A DNA stretch of 64,000 nucleotides from Acidihalobacter prosperus. Lineage in GTDB: Bacteria > Pseudomonadota > Gammaproteobacteria > DSM-5130 > Acidihalobacteraceae. The DNA is taken from the NCBI RefSeq assembly GCF_000754095.2, contig NZ_JQSG02000001.1, positions 231,139 to 295,138 of the forward strand, in the 5' to 3' direction. The translations under genes and the position numbers were made by a program. Shown here piece by piece: positions 8,700 to 17,430 of this stretch. The notes below the pieces were generated by a model. That model ran no database searches. It saw only the letters and a program-made list of their open reading frames with translations, and had not been told where the DNA came from. Every line of letters begins with the position of its first letter. Within the stretch, counting starts at the first letter, position 1.

Positions 8700-9754
8700 G
8701 CTGCCGCCTCCCATTCGCGCAGCTTGTCGCCCACGCTGCGTCCGACCGCGCAAAGCTGCGCGTGCTCATGCGCATCCAGTGGTACGGGATGCACCGATGC
8801 CCAGCCCTGATGGCCGACGAGCACCGGTACGCCGAGTACCGTGTCGATCTCCAGCCATTCGCCTTCGAGCGCCACCTGGGCGGCCATTACCGCCTGATGG
8901 CCGGAGAGCATCACGCGCAACATGTCGACGGTGGCGTTGGCGGTCGCGACGGCGGTCTTGGCGCCGGAGTAGTGGGTGGCGAAGGGGGCGAGTCCGACCC
9001 GCAGATCGGCGGGCAGAGTGCCGACGTGGCGAAACGCCTCGGCCAGATCGTCGCGTTCGATCAGTTCGCGTACCCGTCGTGTCTCGGCCGCCAGCGCCTC
9101 GGCATAATGCGCCGAATCCAGGCCTCGGCGCAGCCGCTTCTTCAGCTGGCGGGTCTCTTCTGCATCGAAACCATGCAGTCGCAGCGCGGACCATGCCGGC
9201 ACCAGGCCACTGCCGTGCTCGCCGAGCATATAGGCCTCGACGCGCTGACGGGTCAGCCCCAGCTCGCCTGCGATTTCGCGGCGGAAGCGCAGGGTGTCCT
9301 GGTAGGCGCCCATGCCGAAGACGCGGTGACGCCCCAGATGCCGGGCGAATACGGCAACCCCGAGTTCGACCGGGTTGCTGACCATGAGCACCAGCTCGTG
9401 ACCGTGGCCATGTTGCGCGATCGCGCGCGCATAGCTCTCGAACAGCGGCAGATTGGCCTGTGCGAGTGCATCGCGAGTCATCGGGGCGTGCGAGTCCGTC
9501 GGCAGCGTGACACCCGCTGCGAACACGATGAGTTCGGCGGCGATGTCATTCGGCGACAGCGTGATGTCGAGCTCGGGCGCGGCTTCGAAAAAGGCGTCCC
9601 GAATGTCGGCGACCATGCCGCGCAGACGGGCCTCCGCGGATCGGCGACCGACCAATTGGATGCGGTCCATTGGTCCTGCCAGACCTTTGAGGATCAGTTG
9701 CGTCACCACATGATGACCGGTCAGGCCAGTGGCGCCGATGACGGCGATATTCAT
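8696..9754 (-). CDS. Lactate/malate dehydrogenase-family NAD-dependent oxidoreductase with atypical specificity loop
   Basis: 352 residues with an N-terminal Rossmann fold (VIGATGLTGHHVV). Family landmarks are SNPVE, the Asp/Arg pair in MGAYQDTLRFRRE, and the catalytic His in LGEHGSGLVPAWS. The family reversibly reduces 2-oxoacids with NADH. In canonical malate dehydrogenase the specificity loop carries Arg (RKPGM), and in lactate dehydrogenase a Gln. Here the loop reads VTLPTDSHAPMTRD: it is longer and has Ser at the aligned position, so neither malate nor lactate is predicted with confidence. The gene is coupled to the downstream ACT-domain gene. It starts about 250 bp from the divergent DsrE-like gene. 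Confidence 0.85.
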   Translation of the reverse strand: MNIAVIGATGLTGHHVVTQLILKGLAGPMDRIQLVGRRSAEARLRGMVADIRDAFFEAAPELDITLSPNDIAAELIVFAAGVTLPTDSHAPMTRDALAQANLPLFESYARAIAQHGHGHELVLMVSNPVELGVAVFARHLGRHRVFGMGAYQDTLRFRREIAGELGLTRQRVEAYMLGEHGSGLVPAWSALRLHGFDAEETRQLKKRLRRGLDSAHYAEALAAETRRVRELIERDDLAEAFRHVGTLPADLRVGLAPFATHYSGAKTAVATANATVDMLRVMLSGHQAVMAAQVALEGEWLEIDTVLGVPVLVGHQGWASVHPVPLDAHEHAQLCAVGRSVGDKLREWEAAA

Positions 9755-10003
9755 GAGCGTCCCCCTAGCGAAAGCTTCGCTATAGCAATTAGCGGACCAT
9801 CGGGGATGCCGTGTTGCAGGGCGTGCGCGCTCTTGTGAAAGAGGCTCGACGCATCATAATGGTGCGTTTGTGTCGCCGGACGCACGGATATTACCCTCGG
9901 CGATGCGGATTCCTGTGGGGGAATTAAGCCGGGCTTCGGGGCGTCATAGTGGCTAGCCGGTGAAAACAAATGCGACTGGCCCCACCCACCGATGGAGAAT
10001 CAC

Positions 10004-10513
10004 ATGAAGTCCTTCGTATCCGTGGTCCTGATGGGCCTCACTCTGGTCCTGGCCTCCGTGGCGCGCGCCGACAGTCTGCCGGATTTTCCAGGTATCCAGT
10101 CGGTGCCGGTGACGCCCGATCTGAACTTCGGCGGCTATTTCAAGCAGCATCAGCCGGTGAAGATCGTGTTCGGCGTCGCCGACCCCGGCAACCAGCTCAA
10201 GGAGTCGCTGATCAATGCGGCCGCAACGGTGCGCTATCTCAAGAGCAAGGGTTACCGCTACGAGATCCAGATCGTGCTCTACGGTCGGGCGATCCTGACG
10301 GCTGATCAATGGAAGCAGGAATACAGCAGCTATGGCGCCCAGTTCCAGGCCCTGCACGCGCAGGGCGTGCAGTTCCGCGTCTGCCACAACTCCATGTACA
10401 GCCTGCACGTGAAGGCCGACGATATCTACCCGTACATGAAGATCGTGCCGGCCGGTATCCTGCAACTGGCCAAGAAGCAGATGCAGGGCTTCGCCTACAT
10501 CAGCAATCGTTGA
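10004..10513 (+). CDS. Exported DsrE/DsrF-like family protein
   Basis: 169 residues from the ATG at 10004, which is preceded by GGAGA at a good distance; an in-frame ATG lies 12 bp upstream. A Sec signal peptide covers ~1-22 (MKSFVSVVLMGLTLVLASVARA). The mature domain has the DsrE-like pattern: KIVFGVADPGNQLKESL, a middle EIQIVLYGRAI strand, and RVCHNSMYSLHV carrying the only conserved-looking Cys. VPAGILQLAKKQMQGFAYI closes the domain. Cytoplasmic DsrE relatives relay sulfane sulfur; the secreted forms are poorly characterised. The gene is apparently monocistronic and is followed by a perfect inverted repeat. A periplasmic sulfur-handling role is possible but unproven. Confidence 0.85.
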   Translation: MKSFVSVVLMGLTLVLASVARADSLPDFPGIQSVPVTPDLNFGGYFKQHQPVKIVFGVADPGNQLKESLINAAATVRYLKSKGYRYEIQIVLYGRAILTADQWKQEYSSYGAQFQALHAQGVQFRVCHNSMYSLHVKADDIYPYMKIVPAGILQLAKKQMQGFAYISNR

Positions 10514-10523
10514 TCCGTCCTCC

Positions 10524-10550
10524 GGGATGGCGCTTTCCCGGCGCCATCCC
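10524..10550 (+). terminator. Terminator-like hairpin after the exported DsrE gene
   Basis: A perfect 10-bp inverted repeat (GGGATGGCGC and GCGCCATCCC) with a 7-nt loop starts 11 bp after the stop codon. There is no T-run, so it is either a weak intrinsic terminator or an mRNA-stabilising hairpin. Confidence 0.5.
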
Positions 10551-10796
10551 GCCCGCTCTCCCGAGCGAGTCCGCGAGATTTCGTCCCGGGGCGCTTGGCG
10601 CTTTAAAAACTTGTAAACTGTGTCCAGGCACGATTGACCGGAAGATGCCACAATAAGAAGGTGAGTCGCGATCCTTGGCGAACACATCGGGCAAGCACTC
10701 GAATCAGATAAGGTATACAGATAACGGCGGTTCCGGTCCGTCTGACTTCGCGTCGGACGGAAGTGGAGAGTCCGAATAACGAGTCATACGACGATC

Positions 10797-12320
10797 ATGG
10801 ATCTGGATGTTGCCCCCACCTTGGCCGGCATGCTGGGCCAGGTGAACAAGTTGCCGACACTGCCGGCCGTGGCCCTGCGTGTGCTCGAACTGGGCGAAGA
10901 CCCTTATGCCGGCGTGGGCGAGATCACCGAGGTCGTCGCCAACGATCCCGTTCTGAGCGCAAAGCTGCTCAAGGCCGCCAACTCGCCGCTTTATGCCATG
11001 CGTCGGCAGGTCGACAACCTGCGGCAGGCCATCAGCGTGCTGGGATTCAATGCGGCGCTGACATTGGCGCTGTCCTTTTCGCTGGCGCCGGAGTCGGATG
11101 CCGGTCCGCTGGATAAGCTTGCCTATTGGCGCCGTTCGCTGCTCGCCGCGGTTGCTGCCCGCGTGATCGCGGAGGAGGGGCAGCTCAAGGAAGCCAGCAA
11201 ATGCTTCGTGGGCGCCTTGTTGCAGGATATCGGCATGCTGGTGCTGGAAAAGGCCCATTCCGATCTCTACACCGACATCCTCGCTGCCAGCGACAACCAT
11301 CTCGCCGTGGTTCAGGCCGAACGCCAGGCCTTCGGTTTCGATCATGCCGCGGTGGGGGCGGCTCTGCTGGAGAGCTGGAGACTACCCGAATGTGCCTGGC
11401 GCGCGGTTGCAAGTAGCCACCAGCTCACGCTCAGCGGCGAGGCGGCGCGCGAGGCGGGTATCGCCTGCTGCGTGCATCTTTCCGGTATCCTGGCCGATCG
11501 CTGGATCCAGCCGGAACAATCGCAAGCCCTCGACATCTGTTTTGCGGAAAGAGCGAAGACCCTGCTGGGGTTCGATGAGGAGGCCTGCACGGCGATCATC
11601 GTGCGGATGGAAGAGCTGTTGCCGCATTATTCCAGCCTGTTCGAGGTGGATCTGATCCTCAATGCCGACCGTGCCACGCACTTGATCGAAGAGGCGCGCG
11701 AGGTGCTCGTGCTGCGCAATCTGCGCAGCCTTCAGGAGACCTCCGAATACAAGCTGCGCAGCGAGATGCTCGAATCGCGCAACCGGCAGCTGGAGGAGCG
11801 CTCGTATATCGATCCGCTGACCGGGCTGCTCAATCGCGCGCGCCTCAATCAGATGCTCGAACAGGAGTTTCATGCCGCCGTGGCGGGCGGCTGGCCGCTG
11901 TCGCTCGGCTTCGTGGATCTCGATCAATTCAAGCGCATCAACGACACTTATGGGCATCAGGTCGGCGACAAGGTGTTGATTTCGATCTCCCGACTGTTGC
12001 AGGCGCAGGTGCGCCAGGCCGATATCGCGGCCCGTTACGGCGGCGAGGAGTTCGTCCTGGTCTTCCCGGGCACCGAGGAAAACAAGGCCTTCGAACTGCT
12101 TGAGCGCCTGCGGCGCGGTGTGGCTGCTGAGGTGCATCATGCCGACGGCACCGAAATCGTGGTCACCACCTCGCTGGGGCTCGCGACCTTTTCCGGTCAC
12201 CTGGGAGACAGCGAATTCAGCTCACCCGAGGAGTTGATCAGGGCCGCTGACCGTGCGCTTTATGCCGCCAAGCGCGAAGGTCGCAACCGTACCGTGGTAT
12301 ACCGTCGCGCCGAGGACTGA
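10797..12320 (+). CDS. HDOD-domain diguanylate cyclase
   Basis: 507 residues. Residues ~15-215 form an HDOD domain (LPTLPAVALRVLEL, then NDPVLSAKLLKAANSPLY), a degenerate HD fold used in signalling. A helical linker (~290-335) leads to a GGDEF domain (~335-500). The active-site motif is GGEEF at 415-419, with FVDLDQFKRINDTYGH upstream, so cyclase activity is expected. The product-inhibition I-site RxxD is intact (RQAD, 406-409, five residues before GGEEF). It therefore probably makes c-di-GMP under feedback control, with the HDOD domain as sensor or interaction module. There is no membrane segment. The preceding ~280 bp should hold its promoter, but I see no unambiguous -35/-10 pair. It is convergent with the permease gene. 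Confidence 0.92.
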   Translation: MDLDVAPTLAGMLGQVNKLPTLPAVALRVLELGEDPYAGVGEITEVVANDPVLSAKLLKAANSPLYAMRRQVDNLRQAISVLGFNAALTLALSFSLAPESDAGPLDKLAYWRRSLLAAVAARVIAEEGQLKEASKCFVGALLQDIGMLVLEKAHSDLYTDILAASDNHLAVVQAERQAFGFDHAAVGAALLESWRLPECAWRAVASSHQLTLSGEAAREAGIACCVHLSGILADRWIQPEQSQALDICFAERAKTLLGFDEEACTAIIVRMEELLPHYSSLFEVDLILNADRATHLIEEAREVLVLRNLRSLQETSEYKLRSEMLESRNRQLEERSYIDPLTGLLNRARLNQMLEQEFHAAVAGGWPLSLGFVDLDQFKRINDTYGHQVGDKVLISISRLLQAQVRQADIAARYGGEEFVLVFPGTEENKAFELLERLRRGVAAEVHHADGTEIVVTTSLGLATFSGHLGDSEFSSPEELIRAADRALYAAKREGRNRTVVYRRAED

Positions 12321-12329
12321 GCGCCGGTT

Positions 12330-13439
12330 TCAGGCCGTCCGGTGGCGGAATAGCCAGCCGGCGCCGGCCAGGCAGGCAATCCCGATCAGCGCCATCGGCC
12401 AGAACTGGTCCCACAGCAGCGCGAAGCCGGCGCCTTCGAGAAAGACGCCGCGCAGTACGACCATAAAGTAGCGCAGGGGGTCGAGCAGCGTGATGTACTG
12501 CACGGCCGTCGGCATGTTGGCGATCGGAGTGGCGAAGCCCGAGAGAATCACCCCCGGCACCAGAAACAGAAAGGCGCCGAGCAGCGCCTGCTGCAGCGTG
12601 GTCGCGAGCGAAGAGATCATCAGGCCCACGCCGCTCGCCGAAAGCAGGAACACAAGCAGGCCCGCATACAGGGTCAGCAATGGACCGCGCAAGGGCACGC
12701 CGAACCAGAACACGGCGATGATCACGATCAGGGTCGCCTCGAACAGGCCGATCAGCAGGCCGGGCATGGCCTTGCCGATCAGGATTTCGACCGGGCGCAG
12801 CGGCGTTACCAGCAACTGATCGAAGGTGCCCTGTTCGCGCTCGCGGGCCACGGACAGCGATGTGACCATCATCACCACCACCATCATCAGTAGCCCGACG
12901 ATACCGGGCACGATGAACCAGCGGCTTTCGAGATTGGCGTTGAACCAGGCACGGGTGACCAGGTGCAGCGGCATTGGCGCGTGCGCGTGGTCGCGCAACC
13001 AGTCCTGGTTGAAGTCGTCCACGATGCCGCGGGCATAATTCAGGGCGATCAGAGCGGTATTGGAATTGCGACCGTCGAGAATCAGTTGGACCTCTGCCTC
13101 CCGGTCGGCCAGCAGCTTGCGTGAAAAGTCCTGCGGTATGTCGAGCACCATGAGTGCTTGTTCGCCGTCGATCAGTTGCGCGACCTCGCGCGAATCGCGT
13201 ACCTGTGCGACGAGTTGGAAGTTCGGCGAGCCGGTGAAACGCGCGACCAGAGCCTGGGCTTCCGGACCATGGTCCTGGTCGTAGATTGCGAGCTTGACGT
13301 GGCTCAGATCGAAGGTGGCCGCATAGCTGAAGACCACCAGTTGGATCAGCGGGGGGATGATGATGACCACGCGTTCGCGTCGGTCGCGCAGTAACGCGAG
13401 GAACTCCTTGATTACCAGCGCCATGATCCGGTGCCACAT
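12330..13439 (-). CDS. ABC-2 type exporter permease (YbhR/YbhS-like), second of two
   Basis: 369 residues from the ATG at 13439, 2 bp after the previous stop, with GGAG just upstream. The layout is typical of ABC2_membrane_3: one N-terminal transmembrane segment (~22-40), a periplasmic domain of ~130 residues, then five or six membrane segments to the end (LMMVVVMMVTSLSVAREREQ onward). The motif REREQGTFDQLLVTPLRP is the conserved cytoplasmic coupling segment. The protein forms the channel with the adjacent paralogous permease, energised by the dual ATPase. It is the last gene of a four-gene operon. The substrate is unknown; YbhGFSR-type pumps export drugs or cations such as Na+. Confidence 0.9.
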   Translation of the reverse strand: MWHRIMALVIKEFLALLRDRRERVVIIIPPLIQLVVFSYAATFDLSHVKLAIYDQDHGPEAQALVARFTGSPNFQLVAQVRDSREVAQLIDGEQALMVLDIPQDFSRKLLADREAEVQLILDGRNSNTALIALNYARGIVDDFNQDWLRDHAHAPMPLHLVTRAWFNANLESRWFIVPGIVGLLMMVVVMMVTSLSVAREREQGTFDQLLVTPLRPVEILIGKAMPGLLIGLFEATLIVIIAVFWFGVPLRGPLLTLYAGLLVFLLSASGVGLMISSLATTLQQALLGAFLFLVPGVILSGFATPIANMPTAVQYITLLDPLRYFMVVLRGVFLEGAGFALLWDQFWPMALIGIACLAGAGWLFRHRTA

Positions 13440-13441
13440 GC

Positions 13442-14548
13442 TCACTCCAGTCGCTTGCTCATGCGCAGACGGCTGACGCCGATGAAGAAAGTGGCCATGA
13501 TGGCCAGCGCCAGCGCGTTGGGTAGAATTACCGACCACACGTCGCCGGCCAGGAACAGGGTTTGCAGGATGGCGACGAAGTAGCGTGCGGCGACCAGGTG
13601 GGTCAGCCATTGCAGCCACACCGGCATGCTGTTGATGTCGAAAATGAAACCGGATAGCAGGAAAGCCGGCAGAAAGGTCGCGATGATGGCGACCAGCGCG
13701 GCAACGAACTGGTTGCGTGCGATCACGGAAATCAGCAGGCCCATGCCGAGCGCGGCCAGCAGGAACAACGCGGAACAGAGCACCAGTACGATCAGACTGC
13801 CGCGCAGCGGTACATCGAACAGCCACAGCGCCATCACCAGCGAAACCGTCATGCCGCCCATGCCGAGGATGAAGTAGGGGAGCAATTTGCCGATCAGGAT
13901 TTCGCGCAGGGTCACCGGCGTCACCATGAGCGCCTCCAGGGTGCCGCGCTCCCACTCGCGCGCCATGACCAGCGCGGTGAGCAGGGCGCCGATCAGGGTC
14001 ATGATCACCGCCACCAGCCCGGGCACGAGGTAGTCGCGGCTGCGCACCTCGCTGTTGAACCAGATCCGCGGCACGAGTGTGACCGGCAGGGCCGTGTCGC
14101 GCCCGCGCGCCCGCTCGCGCTGTTGCAGCCAGCCCTGCACCGCGGCACCGACGTATCCCTGGACGATGCGTGCCTTGTTGGCATCCACGCCATTGACGAT
14201 CAGTTGCGCGTCGACGGGGCGGCGGCTTAGCAGGCGGGCGGAGAAGTCGTCCTGTAGGCGCACGATCGCATCGATTCGATGGGCCATCAGGGCCGCGCGC
14301 GCCGCCTGCATGTTCTGGAAACGGACGGGCTCGATGTAGCGGGAGTGGTGGAAGGCCCCGATCAGGCTTTGCGTCTGCGCGGTCTGCACGCCGGTGACGA
14401 ATCCGATCGGTACGTGATTGGCGTCCAGCGAAACGCCGTAGCCGAACAGCAGCAGTAGCACGATAGGCATCAGGAATGCGATCGCGATGCTGGAGGGGTC
14501 GCGCAGGATTTGCAGGCCTTCCTTGCGGATCAGGCCGCGCAGATGCAT
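13442..14548 (-). CDS. ABC-2 type exporter permease (YbhS/YbhR-like), first of two
   Basis: 368 residues if started at MHLRGLIRKEGLQILRDP (14548), 22 bp after the ATPase stop. That start aligns with the N-terminus of the downstream paralogue. A longer start at 14626 would overlap the ATPase and add a low-complexity Pro/Arg tail. The order is one N-terminal membrane segment, a periplasmic domain (~45-170) and a C-terminal membrane bundle. The coupling motif MAREWERGTLEALMVTPVT is present. The two permeases are paralogues that probably heterodimerise, as in YbhS/YbhR. The start is the least certain point. Confidence 0.88.
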   Translation of the reverse strand: MHLRGLIRKEGLQILRDPSSIAIAFLMPIVLLLLFGYGVSLDANHVPIGFVTGVQTAQTQSLIGAFHHSRYIEPVRFQNMQAARAALMAHRIDAIVRLQDDFSARLLSRRPVDAQLIVNGVDANKARIVQGYVGAAVQGWLQQRERARGRDTALPVTLVPRIWFNSEVRSRDYLVPGLVAVIMTLIGALLTALVMAREWERGTLEALMVTPVTLREILIGKLLPYFILGMGGMTVSLVMALWLFDVPLRGSLIVLVLCSALFLLAALGMGLLISVIARNQFVAALVAIIATFLPAFLLSGFIFDINSMPVWLQWLTHLVAARYFVAILQTLFLAGDVWSVILPNALALAIMATFFIGVSRLRMSKRLE

Positions 14549-14570
14549 ATGGCGGACGGCGAAATCCGGT

Positions 14571-16307
14571 TCAGCGGCCAACGGCGGACGATCCTGCGGT
14601 GGATTGGGTGAGCGCGATGAAGGCATCTTCCATGCCCGGCTGCGGCTGTGTCCGGCTGGCCGCGCGGGCACGGATGGCCTGAGGCGTGCCCGTGGCCAGG
14701 ATACTGCCCTGCGCCATGATGACCAGACGGTCGCAGTATTCGGCCTCGTCCATGAAATGGGTGGTGACCATGATGGTCACGCCGCCGTCGGCCAGCGCGT
14801 TGATGCGCGTCCAGAAGGCGCGCCGCTCCAGCGGGTCGACGCCGGAGGTGGGTTCGTCGAGAAACAGGATGTCCGGTTCGTGCATCAGCGCGCAGGCCAT
14901 CGCCAGGCGTTGCTTGTAACCGAGCGGGAGTTCGCGCGCCGAGGCTTGAAGCCAGTCGCGCAGACCGAAGTCCTCAAGTGCCCATTCGAGACGCGCCTGC
15001 CGGCGGCGCGCGCGCAGGCCGTAGCTGCGGGCGAAGAAGCGCAGATTCTGGATCACGCTGAGGTCGCCGTAGAGCGAAAAGCGCTGTGCCATGTAGCCGA
15101 TGCGGGCGCGCGCCCGCGCCGCAGCGCGGCGCAGATCCACGCCGGCCACCGCAAGATGTCCCTCGCTGGGAGCCAGCAGGCCGCACAACATGCGGAAGGT
15201 GGTCGATTTGCCGGCGCCGTTGGCGCCCAGCAAGCCGAATATTTCGCCGCGACGCACTTCGAAATCGATGCCCCGTACGGCGTAGAAGTCGCCGAAACGG
15301 CGCGTGAGGGCTTTGACGGCGATGACCGTTTCCGAAGTGTCGGCCGTGTCGCCGTCTGATGGGCGTGCCGCAGGCTGATAGCGCGTTTCGCGGCCGCGGC
15401 TCAGACGTTCGATGAAGGCGTCCTCGAAACGTGGCGCGACGCGTTCCCAGCTACAGCCCGGCAGGGAGGGAGGCGTCTGCGCCTCGGCCAGGACGACACG
15501 GACGCCGTCGCCCTCGACCACTGCGTCGATCACTTCCGGACGGGCCTGAAGCGCCGTCTGCAGGCGACGACGCAGACCGCGTTGCGGTCGCGCGTGCCAG
15601 GTGCGCCCCTCGACGGTCTTGCCGAAGTCCTGCGGCGCGCCCTGGCCGAGCAACTCGCCCTCGTGCAGCAGCACGACCTCGGCACAGCGCTCGGCTTCGT
15701 CGAGGTAGGCCGTGGACAGCAGCAGGCTCATGCCGTGCGTCTCCACCAGGGCATACACGATGCTCCACAGCTCGCGCCGGGAAACCGGATCCACGCCTAC
15801 GGTCGGTTCGTCCAGCAGCAGCAGCGCGGGGGGGCGCAGCAGGGTGCACGCCAATCCCAGCTTCTGCTTCATGCCGCCGGACAGCCGGCCGGCCAGTCGC
15901 CGCATGAAAGGTGCGAGCCCGGTCATCTCCAGCAGCTCATCGTAGCGGTCGCCGCGCGCGGACGGCGACACGCCCTGCAGCTCGGCGTATAGCTGCAAGT
16001 TCTCGGCCACGGTGAGATCCTCATACAGGCCGAAGCGCTGCGGCATGTAGCCGATGCTCCCCTGTACCTTGAGCGGCTCGCGCACGGCATCGATGTCGAG
16101 GACGCGGATATGGCCTTCGTCCGGGCGCAGCAGGCCGGAGATCAGGCGCATCAGGGTGGTCTTGCCGGCGCCGTCGGGACCGATGAGGCCGCAGATGCGT
16201 CCGCGCGGGATGCGCAGCGAAATGCCCTTGAGGGCCTCGACCGTGCGCCCGCCGGAAGCGAAGCGCTTGCGAACGCCGTCGAGTACGATCGCCGGCGCCG
16301 GATTCAC
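14571..16307 (-). CDS. Dual-domain ABC exporter ATPase (YbhF-like)
   Basis: 578 residues from a GTG at 16307 that overlaps the HlyD stop as GTGA; no ATG in this frame fits better. There are two ABC ATPase domains in tandem. The first (~5-235) has Walker A GPDGAGKTT, signature LSGGMKQ and Walker B LLLLDEPTVGVDP. The second (~325-560) has Walker A GANGAGKST and Walker B ILFLDEPTSGVDP, but its signature is LPLGYKQ, so the LSGGQ-like loop is degenerate. This is usual for YbhF homologues. The order HlyD - ATPase - permease - permease is that of YbhG-YbhF-YbhS-YbhR. It powers efflux at the cytoplasmic face. Confidence 0.93.
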   Translation of the reverse strand: MNPAPAIVLDGVRKRFASGGRTVEALKGISLRIPRGRICGLIGPDGAGKTTLMRLISGLLRPDEGHIRVLDIDAVREPLKVQGSIGYMPQRFGLYEDLTVAENLQLYAELQGVSPSARGDRYDELLEMTGLAPFMRRLAGRLSGGMKQKLGLACTLLRPPALLLLDEPTVGVDPVSRRELWSIVYALVETHGMSLLLSTAYLDEAERCAEVVLLHEGELLGQGAPQDFGKTVEGRTWHARPQRGLRRRLQTALQARPEVIDAVVEGDGVRVVLAEAQTPPSLPGCSWERVAPRFEDAFIERLSRGRETRYQPAARPSDGDTADTSETVIAVKALTRRFGDFYAVRGIDFEVRRGEIFGLLGANGAGKSTTFRMLCGLLAPSEGHLAVAGVDLRRAAARARARIGYMAQRFSLYGDLSVIQNLRFFARSYGLRARRRQARLEWALEDFGLRDWLQASARELPLGYKQRLAMACALMHEPDILFLDEPTSGVDPLERRAFWTRINALADGGVTIMVTTHFMDEAEYCDRLVIMAQGSILATGTPQAIRARAASRTQPQPGMEDAFIALTQSTAGSSAVGR

Positions 16308-17356
16308 GACCGCGCCGCTTGCTTGCAGGCGGTGTCCTGTGCGCCCACCGGCGCGGCTTCGGGCCGCAGGTGAACGGTGGCCGGCATGCCGAGCCGTAGC
16401 CGATTGTGCGGATTGCATACGAAGATGCGGACCTGGTAGACGAGCGAGGTCCGCAATTGCGCGGTTTCCACGGTCTTGGGCGTGAACTCGGCGGTGGGCG
16501 AGATGTAGCCGACCCAGCCTTCGAACCTTTCGCCAGGAAAGCTGTCGCTTTCGACCCAGGCGCGCTCGCCCGAATGCAGGTGGCCGAGGTCGGGTTCGTC
16601 CACGTAGGCGCGCACCCATAGCGGGCGAGTAAGCGCAAGCGTGTACACGGGCTGCTGTGGCGAGGCCATGTCGCCCGGTTCGAGAATGCGCGTGCGCACG
16701 ATGCCGTCGGTCGGTGCGACCAGCCGGGTGTCCTGCAGCCGACGGCTGGCCAGCGCCATGGCGGCGTCGGCGGCCTGCAGGCCGGCGCGCGCGGCCTGTA
16801 CGGTTTCCGCACGCGGTCCCGCCAGCGCCAGCGCCAGCGAGGCTTGCAGGGACTTGAGCTGGGCGGCAGCGGCGCGATAGCCGGCACGGGCGGCATCGAG
16901 ATCTTGCGGCGTGCTCGCCTGCGAACGCGTCAGGCGATCGATGCGGCGATAGGTCGCCTCGCGCAGCTGCAGGGTGGCCCTGGCGGCAGCGACCTCGGCC
17001 TTGAGCCGATCGATCTCCTCGCGGCGGGTGCCCGCGAGCAGGGTCTCCAGCTGGGCCTTGGCCTGCCGCTGTTGCGCGCGCGCCTGTTTGTAGGCCAGCC
17101 GGTAGCGGCGGTCATCCAGGGTGCCGAGCGTCTCTCCGTCATGAACCACCTGTCCCTCGACTGCGTCGAGCGTGCGAATGCGCCCCTGGTCGTCGAAGGC
17201 GAGCTGGACCTCGCGGATATCGACATTGCCGTAGAGGGTGAGCGCACCCTGCGTGGCCGGTGCATGCTCCTGCCGCCAGAAGGCGTAGGCCGCAAGGGCG
17301 AGCAGGGTCAGCAACAAGGCGGCGGCTGCACGGCGCAAGCTGCGAGTCCCGGGCAT
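16304..17356 (-). CDS. HlyD/YbhG-family membrane fusion protein
   Basis: 350 residues with an N-terminal membrane anchor or uncleaved signal (AAAALLLTLLALAAYAF, ~9-26). A biotinyl-lipoyl half-domain (GNVDIREVQLAF, EGQVVHDGETLGTLDDRRY) comes next. A long α-helical hairpin (~85-200) carries repeated Ala/Gln/Arg heptads. The second lipoyl half and β-barrel include DGIVRTRILEPGDMAS and RAYVDEPDLGHLHSG. It is the periplasmic adaptor joining the inner-membrane ABC pump to an outer-membrane channel. No TolC-like gene is in this cluster. It is the first gene of the exporter operon, 74 bp downstream of the FTR1 gene, so read-through from the iron genes is possible. Confidence 0.92.
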   Translation of the reverse strand: MPGTRSLRRAAAALLLTLLALAAYAFWRQEHAPATQGALTLYGNVDIREVQLAFDDQGRIRTLDAVEGQVVHDGETLGTLDDRRYRLAYKQARAQQRQAKAQLETLLAGTRREEIDRLKAEVAAARATLQLREATYRRIDRLTRSQASTPQDLDAARAGYRAAAAQLKSLQASLALALAGPRAETVQAARAGLQAADAAMALASRRLQDTRLVAPTDGIVRTRILEPGDMASPQQPVYTLALTRPLWVRAYVDEPDLGHLHSGERAWVESDSFPGERFEGWVGYISPTAEFTPKTVETAQLRTSLVYQVRIFVCNPHNRLRLGMPATVHLRPEAAPVGAQDTACKQAARS

Positions 17357-17430
17357 GTGGTGGCTCCATCGGCTCCGATGGGGCCACTATATCCAATTTA
17401 TCGGGTTTTGCGTGTCTGCGCTGCGGCCCG

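Noticed and set aside
10620..10796. Possible sigma-70 promoter before the HDOD-GGDEF gene (TTGACC near 10634 and CAATAA near 10651)
   Set aside because: The spacer is only about 11 bp, too short for a sigma-70 promoter, and no other clear pair was found.
14571..15370. Second nucleotide-binding domain of the exporter ATPase seemed broken (LPLGYKQ signature)
   Set aside because: The same change is normal in YbhF-type dual ATPases, so it is a family feature rather than decay.
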